Notes: generated from the letters alone by a model not told the origin. A stretch of DNA of 64,000 nt from Streptomyces marokkonensis (GCF_008312835.1 NZ_VSKS01000001.1:310001-374000); one strand, 5' to 3'; shown: positions 51,010-62,127, numbered from the stretch's first letter. Made by a program: numbers and translations.

Positions 51010-51888
51010 TCAGCGCCGGCGCAGCCGCAGGACCAGCGCGGCACCCCCGGTGAGCACCAGGACGCCGACGGCGCCGCCAGCGAACAACGGGGCGGAGGGA
51101 CCGGAGGAGGCGGTGGCGGTGGCCCGGGCACCGGGGGTGCCGGAGGGCCCGGGAGCCGTGGCCGCCGGGGTGCCCGCGGCAGGGGTGCCCGCGGCAGGGG
51201 TGTGCGCGGCAGGGGTGTGCGCGGTGGCCGCCGGCTCCTCCTCGGGGAACACCACGTCCGAGCACGAGTAGTACGTGTCGGGTGTGCCGCTGTTCTGCCA
51301 GACCGTGTACAGCACATGACGCCCCGACCGGTCCGACGGCAGCGTCACCCGGAACCGGTAGGCGCCGTCCGCCAGCGCTGGGTCCGTCACCTCGGCGAAC
51401 GGCTTCTCGGGCAGGCCGGACCAGGTGAGCGGCCGCGCCGGGTCGTAGCCGGGCTCCGTCAGATACACGCGGAAGGTGCCGGCGTGCGGGATCGTCGAGA
51501 CGTACGTCATCGGCAGCGCCCCACCGGGTGTCACGCGGGTCGCCGGCCAGTCGGCGCGGGCGAGGTCGAGGCCCCGGTAGGCGGGCAGGCCCCCGCTGCA
51601 CAGCTTCCCGTCCGGGATCCGCTGCCGGTCCCTGCCGCCGACGTTCGCCACCCGCAGGTTGTCCCACGCCGTGAACGGCGCGCCGTTCGCCGCGACCGCG
51701 GCACGGCACGCCGCCGACTCCGCGCGTTCGCCGCCCTCCGGCGAGCAGGCCGCGACCCGGCTCACCGGATCCGTCGGCGCCCCGTGGGCGCGCGCCGGCC
51801 CCGCGGCCCACAGCGGCAGGAGCAGCGGGGCCACGAGGGCCGCCGCGAGCGCGGTGCGGTGTGCGGTCGTCGGGGACAAACGGAACAC
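51010..51888 (-). CDS. membrane-anchored AA10 lytic polysaccharide monooxygenase
   Basis: GTG 51888 gives 292 aa with a Sec signal ending GPARA, so the mature protein begins at His35 (HGAPTDPVSR), the first copper ligand. The second is in GRHVLYTVWQNSGTPDTYYSCSDVVF, with the axial Phe at its end. The catalytic domain covers residues 35-225. A Pro/Thr/Ala-rich linker with TPAA repeats follows, then a final helix (LFAGGAVGVLVLTGGAALVL) and RLRRR. The enzyme cleaves chitin or cellulose oxidatively; the tail holds it to the cell surface. A GACGAG precedes the GTG. Confidence 0.85.
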   Translation of the reverse strand: MFRLSPTTAHRTALAAALVAPLLLPLWAAGPARAHGAPTDPVSRVAACSPEGGERAESAACRAAVAANGAPFTAWDNLRVANVGGRDRQRIPDGKLCSGGLPAYRGLDLARADWPATRVTPGGALPMTYVSTIPHAGTFRVYLTEPGYDPARPLTWSGLPEKPFAEVTDPALADGAYRFRVTLPSDRSGRHVLYTVWQNSGTPDTYYSCSDVVFPEEEPAATAHTPAAHTPAAGTPAAGTPAATAPGPSGTPGARATATASSGPSAPLFAGGAVGVLVLTGGAALVLRLRRR

Positions 51889-52247
51889 CTCGTCAGGCGG
51901 GTCGGGAACGTGTGGGGTCCTTCCGTGAGGTACGGATGAACCGCCTGGCGCGTTCACCTCCGTAACGATGCGGGGCATAGCGTCCCGTTCCTGGTCAACC
52001 GCCTTGCGCCGAGGGTGGGTTCCCGGCCGGATCGAGGGTTTCCCCCGTATCCCGGCGGGCCGCGCGCTGCCTATCGTTCGAGCGCGGCCGGCCCCCGGGT
52101 GACCCCCGGGACGGGCCGCCGCCGCTCGCGCCAGGCCGGCCGATCCGCCGCACGTCGATGCACCCCCTCCGCTTCGAGGACGAAGCGAATCGATCCCCCC
52201 TCCCCACACTCCGCGCTGCCCGGAGTCCAGGCACGAAAGGCACCACC
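51889..52247. other. divergent promoter region of the LPMO and subtilase genes
   Basis: About 360 bases with no supported gene. It holds GCTTCG-AGGA-CGAAGC (a six-base stem near 52172-52187) and a GAAAGG site for the subtilase TTG. Longer N-terminal frames into this region on both strands lack signal-peptide sense. No promoter hexamers could be fixed with confidence. Confidence 0.5.
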
Positions 52248-54059
52248 TTGCGTACCTCCCCGAGCTCTCCCCGGGGCTCGTCCCCGAGACGGAAGCTGAT
52301 ATCCGTCGCCGCGCTCTCCGTCGCCCTGCTGACGACCGCCTCCGGCCAGGTCGCCCTGGCCCAGGAGGCGCCCTCCGACGCGCCGGCCGTCCCCGCGGCC
52401 CGCACCGAGGCCGCTCCCGGCACCCCGGCCGAGCGCCTCATCGTCGGCTACAAGTCCGGTGCCGCCGAGGCCGAGTCCGACAAGGCGGCCGCCGCGGACG
52501 CCGCCGCCAAGGGCAGGAAGGCCGGCGAGGACGTCGGCTTCCAGCGCCGCCTCGGCACCGGAGCCGCCCTCGTCGACCTGGGCGGGCATGCCTCCGGGGC
52601 CGATGTCGCCGACGTCGTCGCCGAGTACAGCGCCGACCCGCAGGTCGCCTATGTCGTACCGGACCGGCTCAACAAGCCGCTGGCCACGCCGAACGACACC
52701 GAGTACACCAAGCAGTGGGACCTGTTCGAGGCCACCGCCGGCATGCGGGTGCCGGGCGCCTGGGACCTCGCCACCGGCAGCGGTGTCACCGTGGCCGTGA
52801 TCGACACCGGTTACGTCGCCCACTCCGACCTCGCGGCGAACATCGTCGGCGGTTACGACTTCATCTCCGACACCGCCGTCTCCGTCGACGGCAACGGCCG
52901 CGACAGCAACCCGGCCGACCCCGGCGACTGGTACGCCGCCGGCGAGTGCGGCCAGGCCACCGGCGGCAACTCCTCCTGGCACGGCACGCATGTGGCGGGC
53001 ACCATCGCCGCGGCCACGAACAACGGCAGGGGCGTCGCCGGTATCGCCTACGGCGCGAAGATCTCCCCGGTGCGCGTGCTCGGCAAGTGCGGGGGCTACG
53101 ACAGCGACATCATCGACGCCATCACCTGGGCGTCCGGCGGCACCGTCTCCGGCGTGCCCGCCAACGCCGACGTCGCCGAGGTCATCAACATGAGCCTCGG
53201 CGGGGGCGGCGCCTGCTCCACCGCCACCCAGAGCGCCATCAACGGCGCCGTGAGCCGGGGCACCACGGTGGTCGTCGCGGCCGGCAACGAGAACCAGAAC
53301 GCCGCCAACTCCTCCCCGGCGAACTGCGGCAACGTCATCACCGTCGCCGCCACCGACCGCTCCGGCAACCGCGCCTCCTACTCCAACTACGGCACGACCG
53401 TGGACATCGCCGCCCCCGGCGGTGAGACCGCGACCGCGGCCAACGGCATCCTGTCCACGCTGAACTCCGGCACCCGCACCCCCTCGACCGAGAACTACGC
53501 CTTCTACCAGGGCACCAGCATGGCCACCCCGCACATCGCGGGTCTCGCCGCGCTGATGAAGTCGGCCAACCCCTCCCTCACCCCGGCGCAGATCGAGTCC
53601 GCGGTGAAGTCCAACGCCCGTGCGCTGCCCGGCACCTGCTCCGGCGGCTGCGGAGCGGGCCTCGCGGACGCCGCGAAGACCGTCCAGGCCGTCAAGGGCG
53701 GCACGTCCACGGGCTCCACCTACGCGAGTTCCACCGCCGTCTCCATCCCGGACAACGGCTCGGCGATCGAGTCCCCGATCACCGTCACCGGACGCGGCGG
53801 CAACGCCCCGGCCGCCCTCCGGGTGGGCGTGGACATCACCCACACCTACCGCGGTGACCTGGTCGTCGACCTGGTGGCACCGGACGGTTCGGTGTACCGC
53901 CTCAAGTCCGCGAGTTCCTCGGACTCCGCGGACGACGTCAGGGCCACCTACACGGTCGACGCCTCCGCCGAGACCGCGGGCGGCACCTGGAAGCTGCGGG
54001 TGCGGGACACGGCGTCGTACGACACCGGCCGGCTCAACGGCTGGCAGCTGACCTTCTGA
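52248..54059 (+). CDS. secreted subtilisin-like protease with a P (proprotein convertase) domain
   Basis: TTG 52248, seven bases after GAAAGG, gives 603 aa with a signal peptide (RRKLISVAALSVALLTTASG, cleavage near ALAQ). An inhibitor-I9-like propeptide (RLIVGYKSGAAEAES) precedes the S8 catalytic domain: Asp186 in VAVIDTGYVAHSD, His245 in SSWHGTHVAGT, an oxyanion Asn in VVAAGNENQN and Ser424 in GTSMATPHIAG. The C-terminal 100 residues form a P domain (RGDLVVDLVAPDGSVYRLKS then WKLRVRDTASYDTGRLNGWQL). It is a nutrient-acquiring or processing exoprotease. Confidence 0.92.
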   Translation: MRTSPSSPRGSSPRRKLISVAALSVALLTTASGQVALAQEAPSDAPAVPAARTEAAPGTPAERLIVGYKSGAAEAESDKAAAADAAAKGRKAGEDVGFQRRLGTGAALVDLGGHASGADVADVVAEYSADPQVAYVVPDRLNKPLATPNDTEYTKQWDLFEATAGMRVPGAWDLATGSGVTVAVIDTGYVAHSDLAANIVGGYDFISDTAVSVDGNGRDSNPADPGDWYAAGECGQATGGNSSWHGTHVAGTIAAATNNGRGVAGIAYGAKISPVRVLGKCGGYDSDIIDAITWASGGTVSGVPANADVAEVINMSLGGGGACSTATQSAINGAVSRGTTVVVAAGNENQNAANSSPANCGNVITVAATDRSGNRASYSNYGTTVDIAAPGGETATAANGILSTLNSGTRTPSTENYAFYQGTSMATPHIAGLAALMKSANPSLTPAQIESAVKSNARALPGTCSGGCGAGLADAAKTVQAVKGGTSTGSTYASSTAVSIPDNGSAIESPITVTGRGGNAPAALRVGVDITHTYRGDLVVDLVAPDGSVYRLKSASSSDSADDVRATYTVDASAETAGGTWKLRVRDTASYDTGRLNGWQLTF

Positions 54060-54075
54060 GCGACTCCCACAAGCA

Positions 54076-54127
54076 GGCGGGTCGACTGGTGCGGATGGGG
54101 CACCGGTCGGCCCGCCGTTCTCTTTTG
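54076..54127 (+). terminator. intrinsic terminator after the subtilase gene
   Basis: GGCGGGTCGACTGGTGC (54076-54092) pairs with 54100-54116 over a seven-base loop, all 17 positions pairing with two G-U wobbles. It is followed by GTTCTCTTTTGTG. This is the best rho-independent-like terminator in the window. Confidence 0.8.
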
Positions 54128-54181
54128 TGCCGGCACCTGACACACTTAGATACCGGACGTGCTGTTTTCTTTCGAGGGGCG

Positions 54182-54295
54182 CGTTTGTTTTGCCGCTTGT
54201 GTCCGTATGTGGTCGTCTGCCCGCGTGGTGGACCTCGCCGCAGGGTGAGTTATCGTATACGGGGCGTCAAAACAAACGGCATGACCCGTTCCTTT
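54182..54295. promoter_or_regulatory. cprB promoter region with candidate CprB operators
   Basis: CGTTTGTTTTG (54182-54192) is the exact reverse complement of CAAAACAAACG (54268-54278). The latter also forms an imperfect inverted repeat: AAACAAACGG (54270-54279) and CCGTTCCTTT (54286-54295), eight of ten positions paired across six bases. This resembles gamma-butyrolactone-receptor half-sites. TATCGT (54251-54256) could be a -10. Autoregulation by CprB is reported in S. coelicolor; the exact site here is inferred from symmetry. Confidence 0.6.
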
Positions 54296-54314
54296 CCGGC
54301 TCAGGAGTTAGGCG

Positions 54315-54962
54315 ATGGCGAGGCAGGTACGCGCCGAGCAGACCCGTGCGACGATCATCACGGCCGCCGCCGACCTGTTCGACCGGCATGGGTACGAATC
54401 GACCAGTCTCAGTGACATCGTCGAACACGCCCATGTCACCAAGGGAGCCCTGTACTTCCACTTCGCGGCGAAGGAGGATCTCGCCCACGCGATCCTGGAA
54501 CTGCAGTCCATGACCTGCCGCCGGCTGGCCAGGGACACCGAGATCCGGGGCCACACCTCCCTGGAGGCGCTGATGCGCCTCACCTTCTGCATAGCCAGGA
54601 TGTCGGCCGAGGACCCCGTGCTGCGGGCCGGTCTGCGGCTCGCCACCGGCGGCACTCGGCCGCGCCCGCCGCTCAGCCATCCCTTCACCGAGTGGCTGGA
54701 CATCGTCACGGCGCGGCTGCTGGGCGCCGTCAAGGAGGCAGACGTCCACCCGGACGTCGACATCGACGTCGTGGCCCACTCCCTCGTCTGCTTCTTCGTC
54801 GGCACCCGGGTCGTCGGCCGGTCCCGGGAATCCGTCGCCCGCCAGCCCCGCCGTACGGCGGAGATGTGGCAGATCCTCATCCGCGGCCTGGTCCCCGTGA
54901 CCCGGCGCGCCCGCTACCTCAGCCTGGCCGCACGGCTGGAACGGGAGATCGCCCCGGTGTGA
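54315..54962 (+). CDS. cprB: CprB, gamma-butyrolactone receptor-type TetR regulator
   Basis: A 215-aa regulator that, from memory, closely matches S. coelicolor CprB: MARQVRAEQTRATIITAAAD, then LFDRHGYESTSLSDIVEHAHVTKGALYFHFAAKEDLAHAILE forms the DNA-binding domain. The C-terminal pocket domain contains HPFTEWLDIVTARLLGAVKEADVH. CprB acts as a repressor affecting antibiotic production and sporulation timing in S. coelicolor. The true ligand is uncertain, since no A-factor synthase gene is adjacent. GGAG lies seven bases before the ATG. It is followed by an ARMT1-like gene and geosmin synthase, as in S. coelicolor. Confidence 0.92.
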   Translation: MARQVRAEQTRATIITAAADLFDRHGYESTSLSDIVEHAHVTKGALYFHFAAKEDLAHAILELQSMTCRRLARDTEIRGHTSLEALMRLTFCIARMSAEDPVLRAGLRLATGGTRPRPPLSHPFTEWLDIVTARLLGAVKEADVHPDVDIDVVAHSLVCFFVGTRVVGRSRESVARQPRRTAEMWQILIRGLVPVTRRARYLSLAARLEREIAPV

Positions 54963-55003
54963 CGCACGGCGGGCGACGACGGACGCGCGCTACGGTGAGC
55001 CGC

Positions 55004-56176
55004 ATGCCCGACATCCCCACCGCGCCCGTGATCGTCGCCGACGAACCCGGCACGTTCCCCCACCGTGTGCTGGCCGAGCGGCATCCCGCGATCATCCGGC
55101 AGGTGCGTGAGGCCTTCCCCTACGAGCCCTGGCAGCGCGGCGCGCTCGACGCCCTGCTGACCGGCTGCGCCGAGGGCGCGATCGAACCCCTCCCCGCCGA
55201 CGCGCACGACCGGGAGCGCTGGGAGGCCTGGGGGATGACCACCCACACCGGCCGCTCCTGGTACGACGTGCCCTGGCTGTGGTCCGAGAGCTGGTTCTAC
55301 CGCCGACTGCTGCACGCCGTGGGCTACTTCGCCCCCGGCCCGTGGCAGGGCATCGATCCCTTCCGCCCGTCCAAACTCGCCGAACTCGACTCGCCCGCCA
55401 CGGACGAGGAACTGGCCGCTCTCGACGACCTGGCCGGCCGCCCGGAAGGGGAACGGGCCCGGGCCCTGCTGCACGGCTCCCTCTGGGGCAACCGCGCCGA
55501 CCTCGGCTTCCGGCTGTCCGCGGAGGGGGCCGAGCGGACGGCTCCGGTCCCCGCCCTGGTGGCCGACGACAGCGAGCGGCTGTGGCCGCTGCTGTCCCCC
55601 GCGGGCACGCTGTGCCTGGTCGCCGACAACGCGGGCCGCGAACTCGTCCCCGATCTGCTGCTTCTCGCGCACCTGCTGGCCCACGGCCGCATCGGCCGCG
55701 CCGTGCTGCACGTCAAGCCGTACCCGTACTACGTCTCCGACGCCACCACCGCCGACGTCGTCGACGCCGTGCGCCGGCTCACCGACGCCGAGGGGGCGGC
55801 GGCGGAGTACGGGCGGGGCCTGTGGGCCGCCCTCTCCGACGGCCGCCTCACCCTCCGCGCCCACCCCTTCGCCTGCGCGCCGCTGCCCTACGAGGAGATG
55901 CCGGACGACCTGCGCGCCGACTTCGCCGCCGCCGCGCTCACCGTCGTCAAGGGCGACCTCAACTACCGCCGTCTCGTCGGGGACCGGTACTGGCCCCCGA
56001 CCACACCGTTCGCGGACGTCACCGCGTACTTCCCCGGACCGGTCGCCGCCCTGCGCACCCTCAAGTCCGACGTGATCACCGGACTGGACACGGAGACCGA
56101 GGCGGCGCTGACGGCCGCGGAGGGGCAGCGCTGGCGCACCGGCGGCACCCACGCGCTGATCCAGGTACGGACATGA
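55004..56176 (+). CDS. ARMT1-like (DUF89) damage-control phosphatase family protein
   Basis: A 390-aa protein. The N-terminal helical part reads EDEPGTF-like then RVLAERHPAIIRQVREAFPY. The DUF89 core has WLWSESWFYRRLL, the metal-site LCLVADNAGRELVPDLLLLAHLL (with Asp and Asn) and VLHVKPYPYYVSDATTADVVD. The late KGDLNYRRLVGD and a terminal LKSDVITGL complete it. Family members are metal-dependent phosphatases that remove damaged sugar phosphates; substrate here unknown. It starts 41 bases after cprB and ends 95 bases before geosmin synthase. Confidence 0.85.
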   Translation: MPDIPTAPVIVADEPGTFPHRVLAERHPAIIRQVREAFPYEPWQRGALDALLTGCAEGAIEPLPADAHDRERWEAWGMTTHTGRSWYDVPWLWSESWFYRRLLHAVGYFAPGPWQGIDPFRPSKLAELDSPATDEELAALDDLAGRPEGERARALLHGSLWGNRADLGFRLSAEGAERTAPVPALVADDSERLWPLLSPAGTLCLVADNAGRELVPDLLLLAHLLAHGRIGRAVLHVKPYPYYVSDATTADVVDAVRRLTDAEGAAAEYGRGLWAALSDGRLTLRAHPFACAPLPYEEMPDDLRADFAAAALTVVKGDLNYRRLVGDRYWPPTTPFADVTAYFPGPVAALRTLKSDVITGLDTETEAALTAAEGQRWRTGGTHALIQVRT

Positions 56177-56262
56177 CCTCCAGGATCCTGCCAACGAAGA
56201 GGGTTCACGCGATGGTGTGATCACGTCCCGGCCGGTGGATGCCGCCACCGGGCCACGGGTAG

Positions 56263-58428
<2,166 letters not shown>

Positions 58429-58457
58429 CGGCCTGACTCTCCCGCCGGAGGCGAACC

Positions 58458-59042
58458 ATGGAACAACCCGCGTTGCGGCCCAGACCGATGCCCGGGGCCG
58501 GGGGCGGACCGGAGGGGCGCGCGGAGCCCGCCCGGCCGTCCGGACAGCACGCCGGACGGCGGCGCCGGCGGCGTCTGGTGGCCGCTGTGCTCGGGGTGGC
58601 GGCCGGTGTCGTCCTGGTGCTGTCCGGGGTCGGTCTGGGGGCGATGGGCGCCACGGTCGTCGGCGCGGGCGGACTCGCGGGCCCGGGGCGGCCGGCGGGA
58701 ACGGCACCCGTCTCCGGCACGTCAGTGTCGCCGCGTTCCGTGGCCGCCTCCGCGCCGGGGACGTCGGCCGCGCCCGCCGTCGCCCGGCTCGGGGTGGAGG
58801 TGGCCGACGACCGGGGGCCGGGAGCCCGGGTCGTGGGCGTGCACGTTCCCGGACCCGGGTTCTCGGCCGGCCTGGTGCGGGGCGACGTACTCGTCGCGTT
58901 CGGCGGCACGCGCGTCGACTCGGCCGCCGACCTGGCACGTGCCGTCGCGCGGGCCCGCCCGGGCGACGAGGTGAGACTGACGGTGCGCCACCGCGGCGGC
59001 GGCCACCGGCAGCTGACGGCCGTCCCCGGCATCGTCACGTGA
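58458..59042 (+). CDS. membrane-anchored PDZ-domain protein
   Basis: A 194-aa protein with a basic stretch (GRRRRRRLV), one helix (AAVLGVAAGVVLVLSGVGLGAM), a linker and a C-terminal PDZ domain. The PDZ reads RLGVEVADDRGPGARVVGVHVPGPGFSAGLVRGDVLVAFGG then ARVARARPGDE-like VRLTVRHRGG. It has no protease domain, so it is likely a scaffold or adaptor outside the membrane. It starts 29 bases after geosmin synthase with CCGGAGG before its ATG. Its stop overlaps the convergent phosphoesterase stop by eight bases. Confidence 0.85.
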   Translation: MEQPALRPRPMPGAGGGPEGRAEPARPSGQHAGRRRRRRLVAAVLGVAAGVVLVLSGVGLGAMGATVVGAGGLAGPGRPAGTAPVSGTSVSPRSVAASAPGTSAAPAVARLGVEVADDRGPGARVVGVHVPGPGFSAGLVRGDVLVAFGGTRVDSAADLARAVARARPGDEVRLTVRHRGGGHRQLTAVPGIVT

Positions 59043-59790
59043 CCACCCGGAAGTGGCTGGTGAGCCGGCCCCCGCCGTCCAGGACGTGGAAGGCGAGCCC
59101 GACCGGCGCGTCCCGGTCCGCGACCTGCTCGCCCTCCCAGGGCAGCCGCAGCGTCCACGTCACGCCCGGCCCCACCAGCACCGGGCGGCCCGCGAACGTG
59201 GTGGCGGCCGGGGTGTGGGCGTGGCCGGTGATCAGCCCGGCGACCTCGGGCCGGCGCGCCAGCAGGGCGGCCAGCCGCTCGGGAGCGCGGAGTGGGCAGG
59301 AGTCGGGGAGGGGGTGGTGCAGCGGCACCGGCGGGTGGTGGAAGGCGAGCAGGGCGCGAACGCCGTCGTCGAGCCCGTCGAGGGTGGACTCGATCCAGGC
59401 GCAGGTCTCCGCGTCCAGCTCCCCGTCGTCGCGGCCGGGGACGGTCGAGTCGCACATCAGCACCGCGCCGCCGTCCAGCACGTGCGCGCTGTTGACCGGT
59501 CCGCCGGTGGCCGGCAGGCCCAGCAGGGCCTTGCGGTACGGCGCCCGGCTGTCGTGGTTGCCCGGGCAGGTGAGCACCGGGAACGGGGCGTCCCCGTCGC
59601 GCAGCCCCAGCAGGCGGGCGGCCTCCTCGTACTCGGCCTCGGTGCCGTGGTCCGCGATGTCCCCGGTCACCAGGAGCGCGTCCGGCGGCTCCGGCATGTC
59701 CCACAGCCGGTCGCGCACCCGCCGGGCGCGCTCGGTCGCCCGGGCGGTTCCGTCCAGATGCAGATCGCTGATGTGCGCGAGTACGAGCAC
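59035..59790 (-). CDS. calcineurin-like metallophosphoesterase (CpdA-like)
   Basis: GTG 59790, preceded by AGGAGG, gives 251 aa. The metal motifs are DLHLDG (HISDLHL), ALLVTGDIADHG, TCPGNHDS, AFHHPPVP and GLITGHAHTP, all five blocks of the family. Relatives hydrolyse cyclic nucleotides or other phosphodiesters. The terminal TGA overlaps the convergent PDZ gene's stop through the palindrome TCACGTGA (59035-59042). Confidence 0.9.
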   Translation of the reverse strand: MLVLAHISDLHLDGTARATERARRVRDRLWDMPEPPDALLVTGDIADHGTEAEYEEAARLLGLRDGDAPFPVLTCPGNHDSRAPYRKALLGLPATGGPVNSAHVLDGGAVLMCDSTVPGRDDGELDAETCAWIESTLDGLDDGVRALLAFHHPPVPLHHPLPDSCPLRAPERLAALLARRPEVAGLITGHAHTPAATTFAGRPVLVGPGVTWTLRLPWEGEQVADRDAPVGLAFHVLDGGGRLTSHFRVVT

Positions 59791-59983
59791 GGTCGTACGC
59801 CTCCTCGGCTGTACCTGTTGACGGGACTGTGTGATCCAAGCATTAGCGCTAATGGTTGGGCAAGGCCCTGCCATTAGGTGACGGGAGCCGCGGGTCCAAC
59901 ACCGCGAACCGGCTCGCGCCGCCCCCGCCCGCCGGGCAGGATGCTGCCCGTAGCCCTGACGTCCGCCCCTGGGAGGCCCCCGG

Positions 59984-61111
59984 ATGACCGGCACCGCGTC
60001 CGCGTCCTTCACCGCCGACGACTACGAGGCCCGCATGGAGCGTGCGGCACGGCAGGCCGCCGGGGCCGGGCTCGCCGGACTGCTCGTGGCGCCCGGCCCC
60101 GACCTGGTGTGGCTCACCGGCTACACCCCCACCGCGGTCACCGAGCGGCTCACCCTGCTGGTCCTGGCGGCCGGCCGGGACCCCGTGCTCGTCGTCCCCA
60201 CCCTGGAGGCCCCGGACGCCGAGCACGCCCCCGGCGCCCCGGCCCTCACCCTGCGCGACTGGACCGACGGCAAGGACCCCTACGCCGCCACCGCCGCCCT
60301 GCTGGACCCGGACGGCAGGTTCGGCATCAGCGACAACGCCTGGGCCATGCACCTGCTGGGCCTGCAGAACGCGCTGCCCGGCACCTCGTACGCCTCCCTC
60401 ACCGAGGCCCTGCCCATGCTGCGCGCCGTCAAGGACGCGGCCGAACTGGAACTCCTCGCCGCCGCGGGGGCCGCCGCCGACGCCGCGTTCGAGGAGATCC
60501 GGGGCGTCGCCTTCGCCGGCCGCCGCGAAACCGACGTCGCCGCCGACCTCGCCGCCCTGCTGCGCCGGTTCGGCCACTCCCAGGTCGACTTCACGATCGT
60601 CGCCTCCGGACCCAACGGGGCCAACCCGCACCACGAGATCGGTGACCGCGTGATCGAGCGCGGCGACATGGTCGTCCTGGACTTCGGCGGCCTCAAGGAC
60701 GGGTACGGCTCCGACACCTCCCGCACCGTCCACGTCGGCGAACCCACCGACGAGGAACGCCGCGTGCACGACCTCGTGCGCGAGGCGCAGGAGGCGGGCT
60801 TCCGCGCGGTGCGGCCCGGGGCGGCCTGCCAGGACGTCGACCGGGCCGCCCGCGCGGTCATCGCCGGCGCCGGGTACGGGGAGTACTTCATCCACCGCAC
60901 CGGGCACGGCATCGGCGTCACCACGCACGAGCCGCCGTACATGATCGAGGGCGAGCAGCGGCCCCTCGTGCCCGGCATGTGCTTCTCCGTCGAGCCCGGG
61001 GTCTACCTGCCCGGCCGGTTCGGCGTGCGCATCGAGGACATCGTGACCGTGACCGAGGACGGCGGGCGGCGGCTGAACAACACCGCCCGGGAGATGGTCA
61101 TAGTGGACTGA
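59984..61111 (+). CDS. M24 family Xaa-Pro peptidase (PepQ/PepP-like)
   Basis: A 375-aa pita-bread peptidase. The N-terminal creatinase-like domain precedes the metal ligands Asp233 (VVLDFGG), Asp244 (YGSDTSRT), His in HRTGHGIGVTTHE, Glu in SVEPGVYLPG and Glu in GVRIEDIVTV. The enzyme would cleave peptides at a proline in second position. It is divergent from the metallophosphoesterase and 49 bases upstream of an APH-like gene. Confidence 0.92.
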   Translation: MTGTASASFTADDYEARMERAARQAAGAGLAGLLVAPGPDLVWLTGYTPTAVTERLTLLVLAAGRDPVLVVPTLEAPDAEHAPGAPALTLRDWTDGKDPYAATAALLDPDGRFGISDNAWAMHLLGLQNALPGTSYASLTEALPMLRAVKDAAELELLAAAGAAADAAFEEIRGVAFAGRRETDVAADLAALLRRFGHSQVDFTIVASGPNGANPHHEIGDRVIERGDMVVLDFGGLKDGYGSDTSRTVHVGEPTDEERRVHDLVREAQEAGFRAVRPGAACQDVDRAARAVIAGAGYGEYFIHRTGHGIGVTTHEPPYMIEGEQRPLVPGMCFSVEPGVYLPGRFGVRIEDIVTVTEDGGRRLNNTAREMVIVD

Positions 61112-61160
61112 ACGGCCCTTCCGTCCCCTCCCCGCCACCCCGAACGGCAATGGCGCGACC

Positions 61161-62114
61161 ATGACCCAGGCACCCGCACCCACCGCGGACACCGTCCGCC
61201 GACTGGCCCGCTCGCTGCTGAAGGACGGCGGCGGAGGCGGCCACGCGCAGTCCGCGGCCGGACCCGACGTCCGGCCCGTCTCCGCGGGCGCCGGGCCCGC
61301 CACCTGGTGGGTCGGCGGCCACCATGTGCTGCGCCTCGCCCGGGACCGCGGGACGAGCGTCCGCCGGCGCCGCGAACCGCGGCTGCGCGACCTCGTCCGC
61401 CCGCACGTCCCCGTCGCCCTGCCCGCCCACGTGGCGCAGGGCGAGTGGGCGCCCGGTCTGCTGTGCACCCTCGACACCAGGCTGCCCGGCGGGACGGGGG
61501 AGGAGCACACCGTGTCCGCCGTCGGCGAGGCCGACCTGGCCGGGCTGCTCACGGGGCTGCGCGAGGTGCCGGTGCGGCAGGCCGAGACGCTCGGCGTGCC
61601 GCGCGTGTCCCCGCGGTCGCTCGAAGCGCTGCGCCGGGCCGCCGAACGGGCCGCCGAACGGCTCGCCGCGGCCGACGAGTTCGACCCCGGACGCCTGGAC
61701 CGGCTCACCCCGCCCGCCGCGATCCAGCTCGCCGCCCAGCCCGGCACGGCGGTCCTCGTCCACCACGCCCTCACCGGCGGACACCTCGTGGTCGGCGCCG
61801 ACGGCCGGGTGCGCGGCGTCCTCGGCTGGGACGCGGCGGTGGTCGGCGATCCCGCCGAGGACATCGCCGGCCTCGCGGTCGCCGTCGGCGCCCCGGCCGC
61901 CGTCCGCGCCGCCACGCTCGCCGGGTACGGCGCCCGCCCGTGCCTGCGCGGTCTCTGGCTGGCCCGCTGCGACGCCGTCATCCACCTCGCCGACGCCCTC
62001 ACCGGCCGCGGCGGCAGCCCGCCGCCGCTGCTGCGCACCCGGCTGAGACGAGCCTGGGAGCCGATCATGCTGGAGCGGGTGACGGACCTCAGGGACGGCG
62101 ACGAAGCGTCCTGA
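61161..62114 (+). CDS. aminoglycoside phosphotransferase-fold protein, probable pseudokinase
   Basis: A 317-aa protein with the APH layout, but the catalytic loop that normally reads HGDxHPGN is VLVHHALTGGHLVV, so the Asp and the final Asn are replaced by Ala and His. The metal-binding D of the following VIDW segment is Gly in GVLGWDAAVVGDPAEDIAGLA. Phosphotransfer is therefore unlikely. The lobe positions and the VGDPAEDIA helix are kept, which suggests a binding or regulatory role. It follows the M24 peptidase on the same strand and converges with treZ. Confidence 0.75.
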   Translation: MTQAPAPTADTVRRLARSLLKDGGGGGHAQSAAGPDVRPVSAGAGPATWWVGGHHVLRLARDRGTSVRRRREPRLRDLVRPHVPVALPAHVAQGEWAPGLLCTLDTRLPGGTGEEHTVSAVGEADLAGLLTGLREVPVRQAETLGVPRVSPRSLEALRRAAERAAERLAAADEFDPGRLDRLTPPAAIQLAAQPGTAVLVHHALTGGHLVVGADGRVRGVLGWDAAVVGDPAEDIAGLAVAVGAPAAVRAATLAGYGARPCLRGLWLARCDAVIHLADALTGRGGSPPPLLRTRLRRAWEPIMLERVTDLRDGDEAS

Positions 62115-62127
62115 CCCGGCCGGCCCG

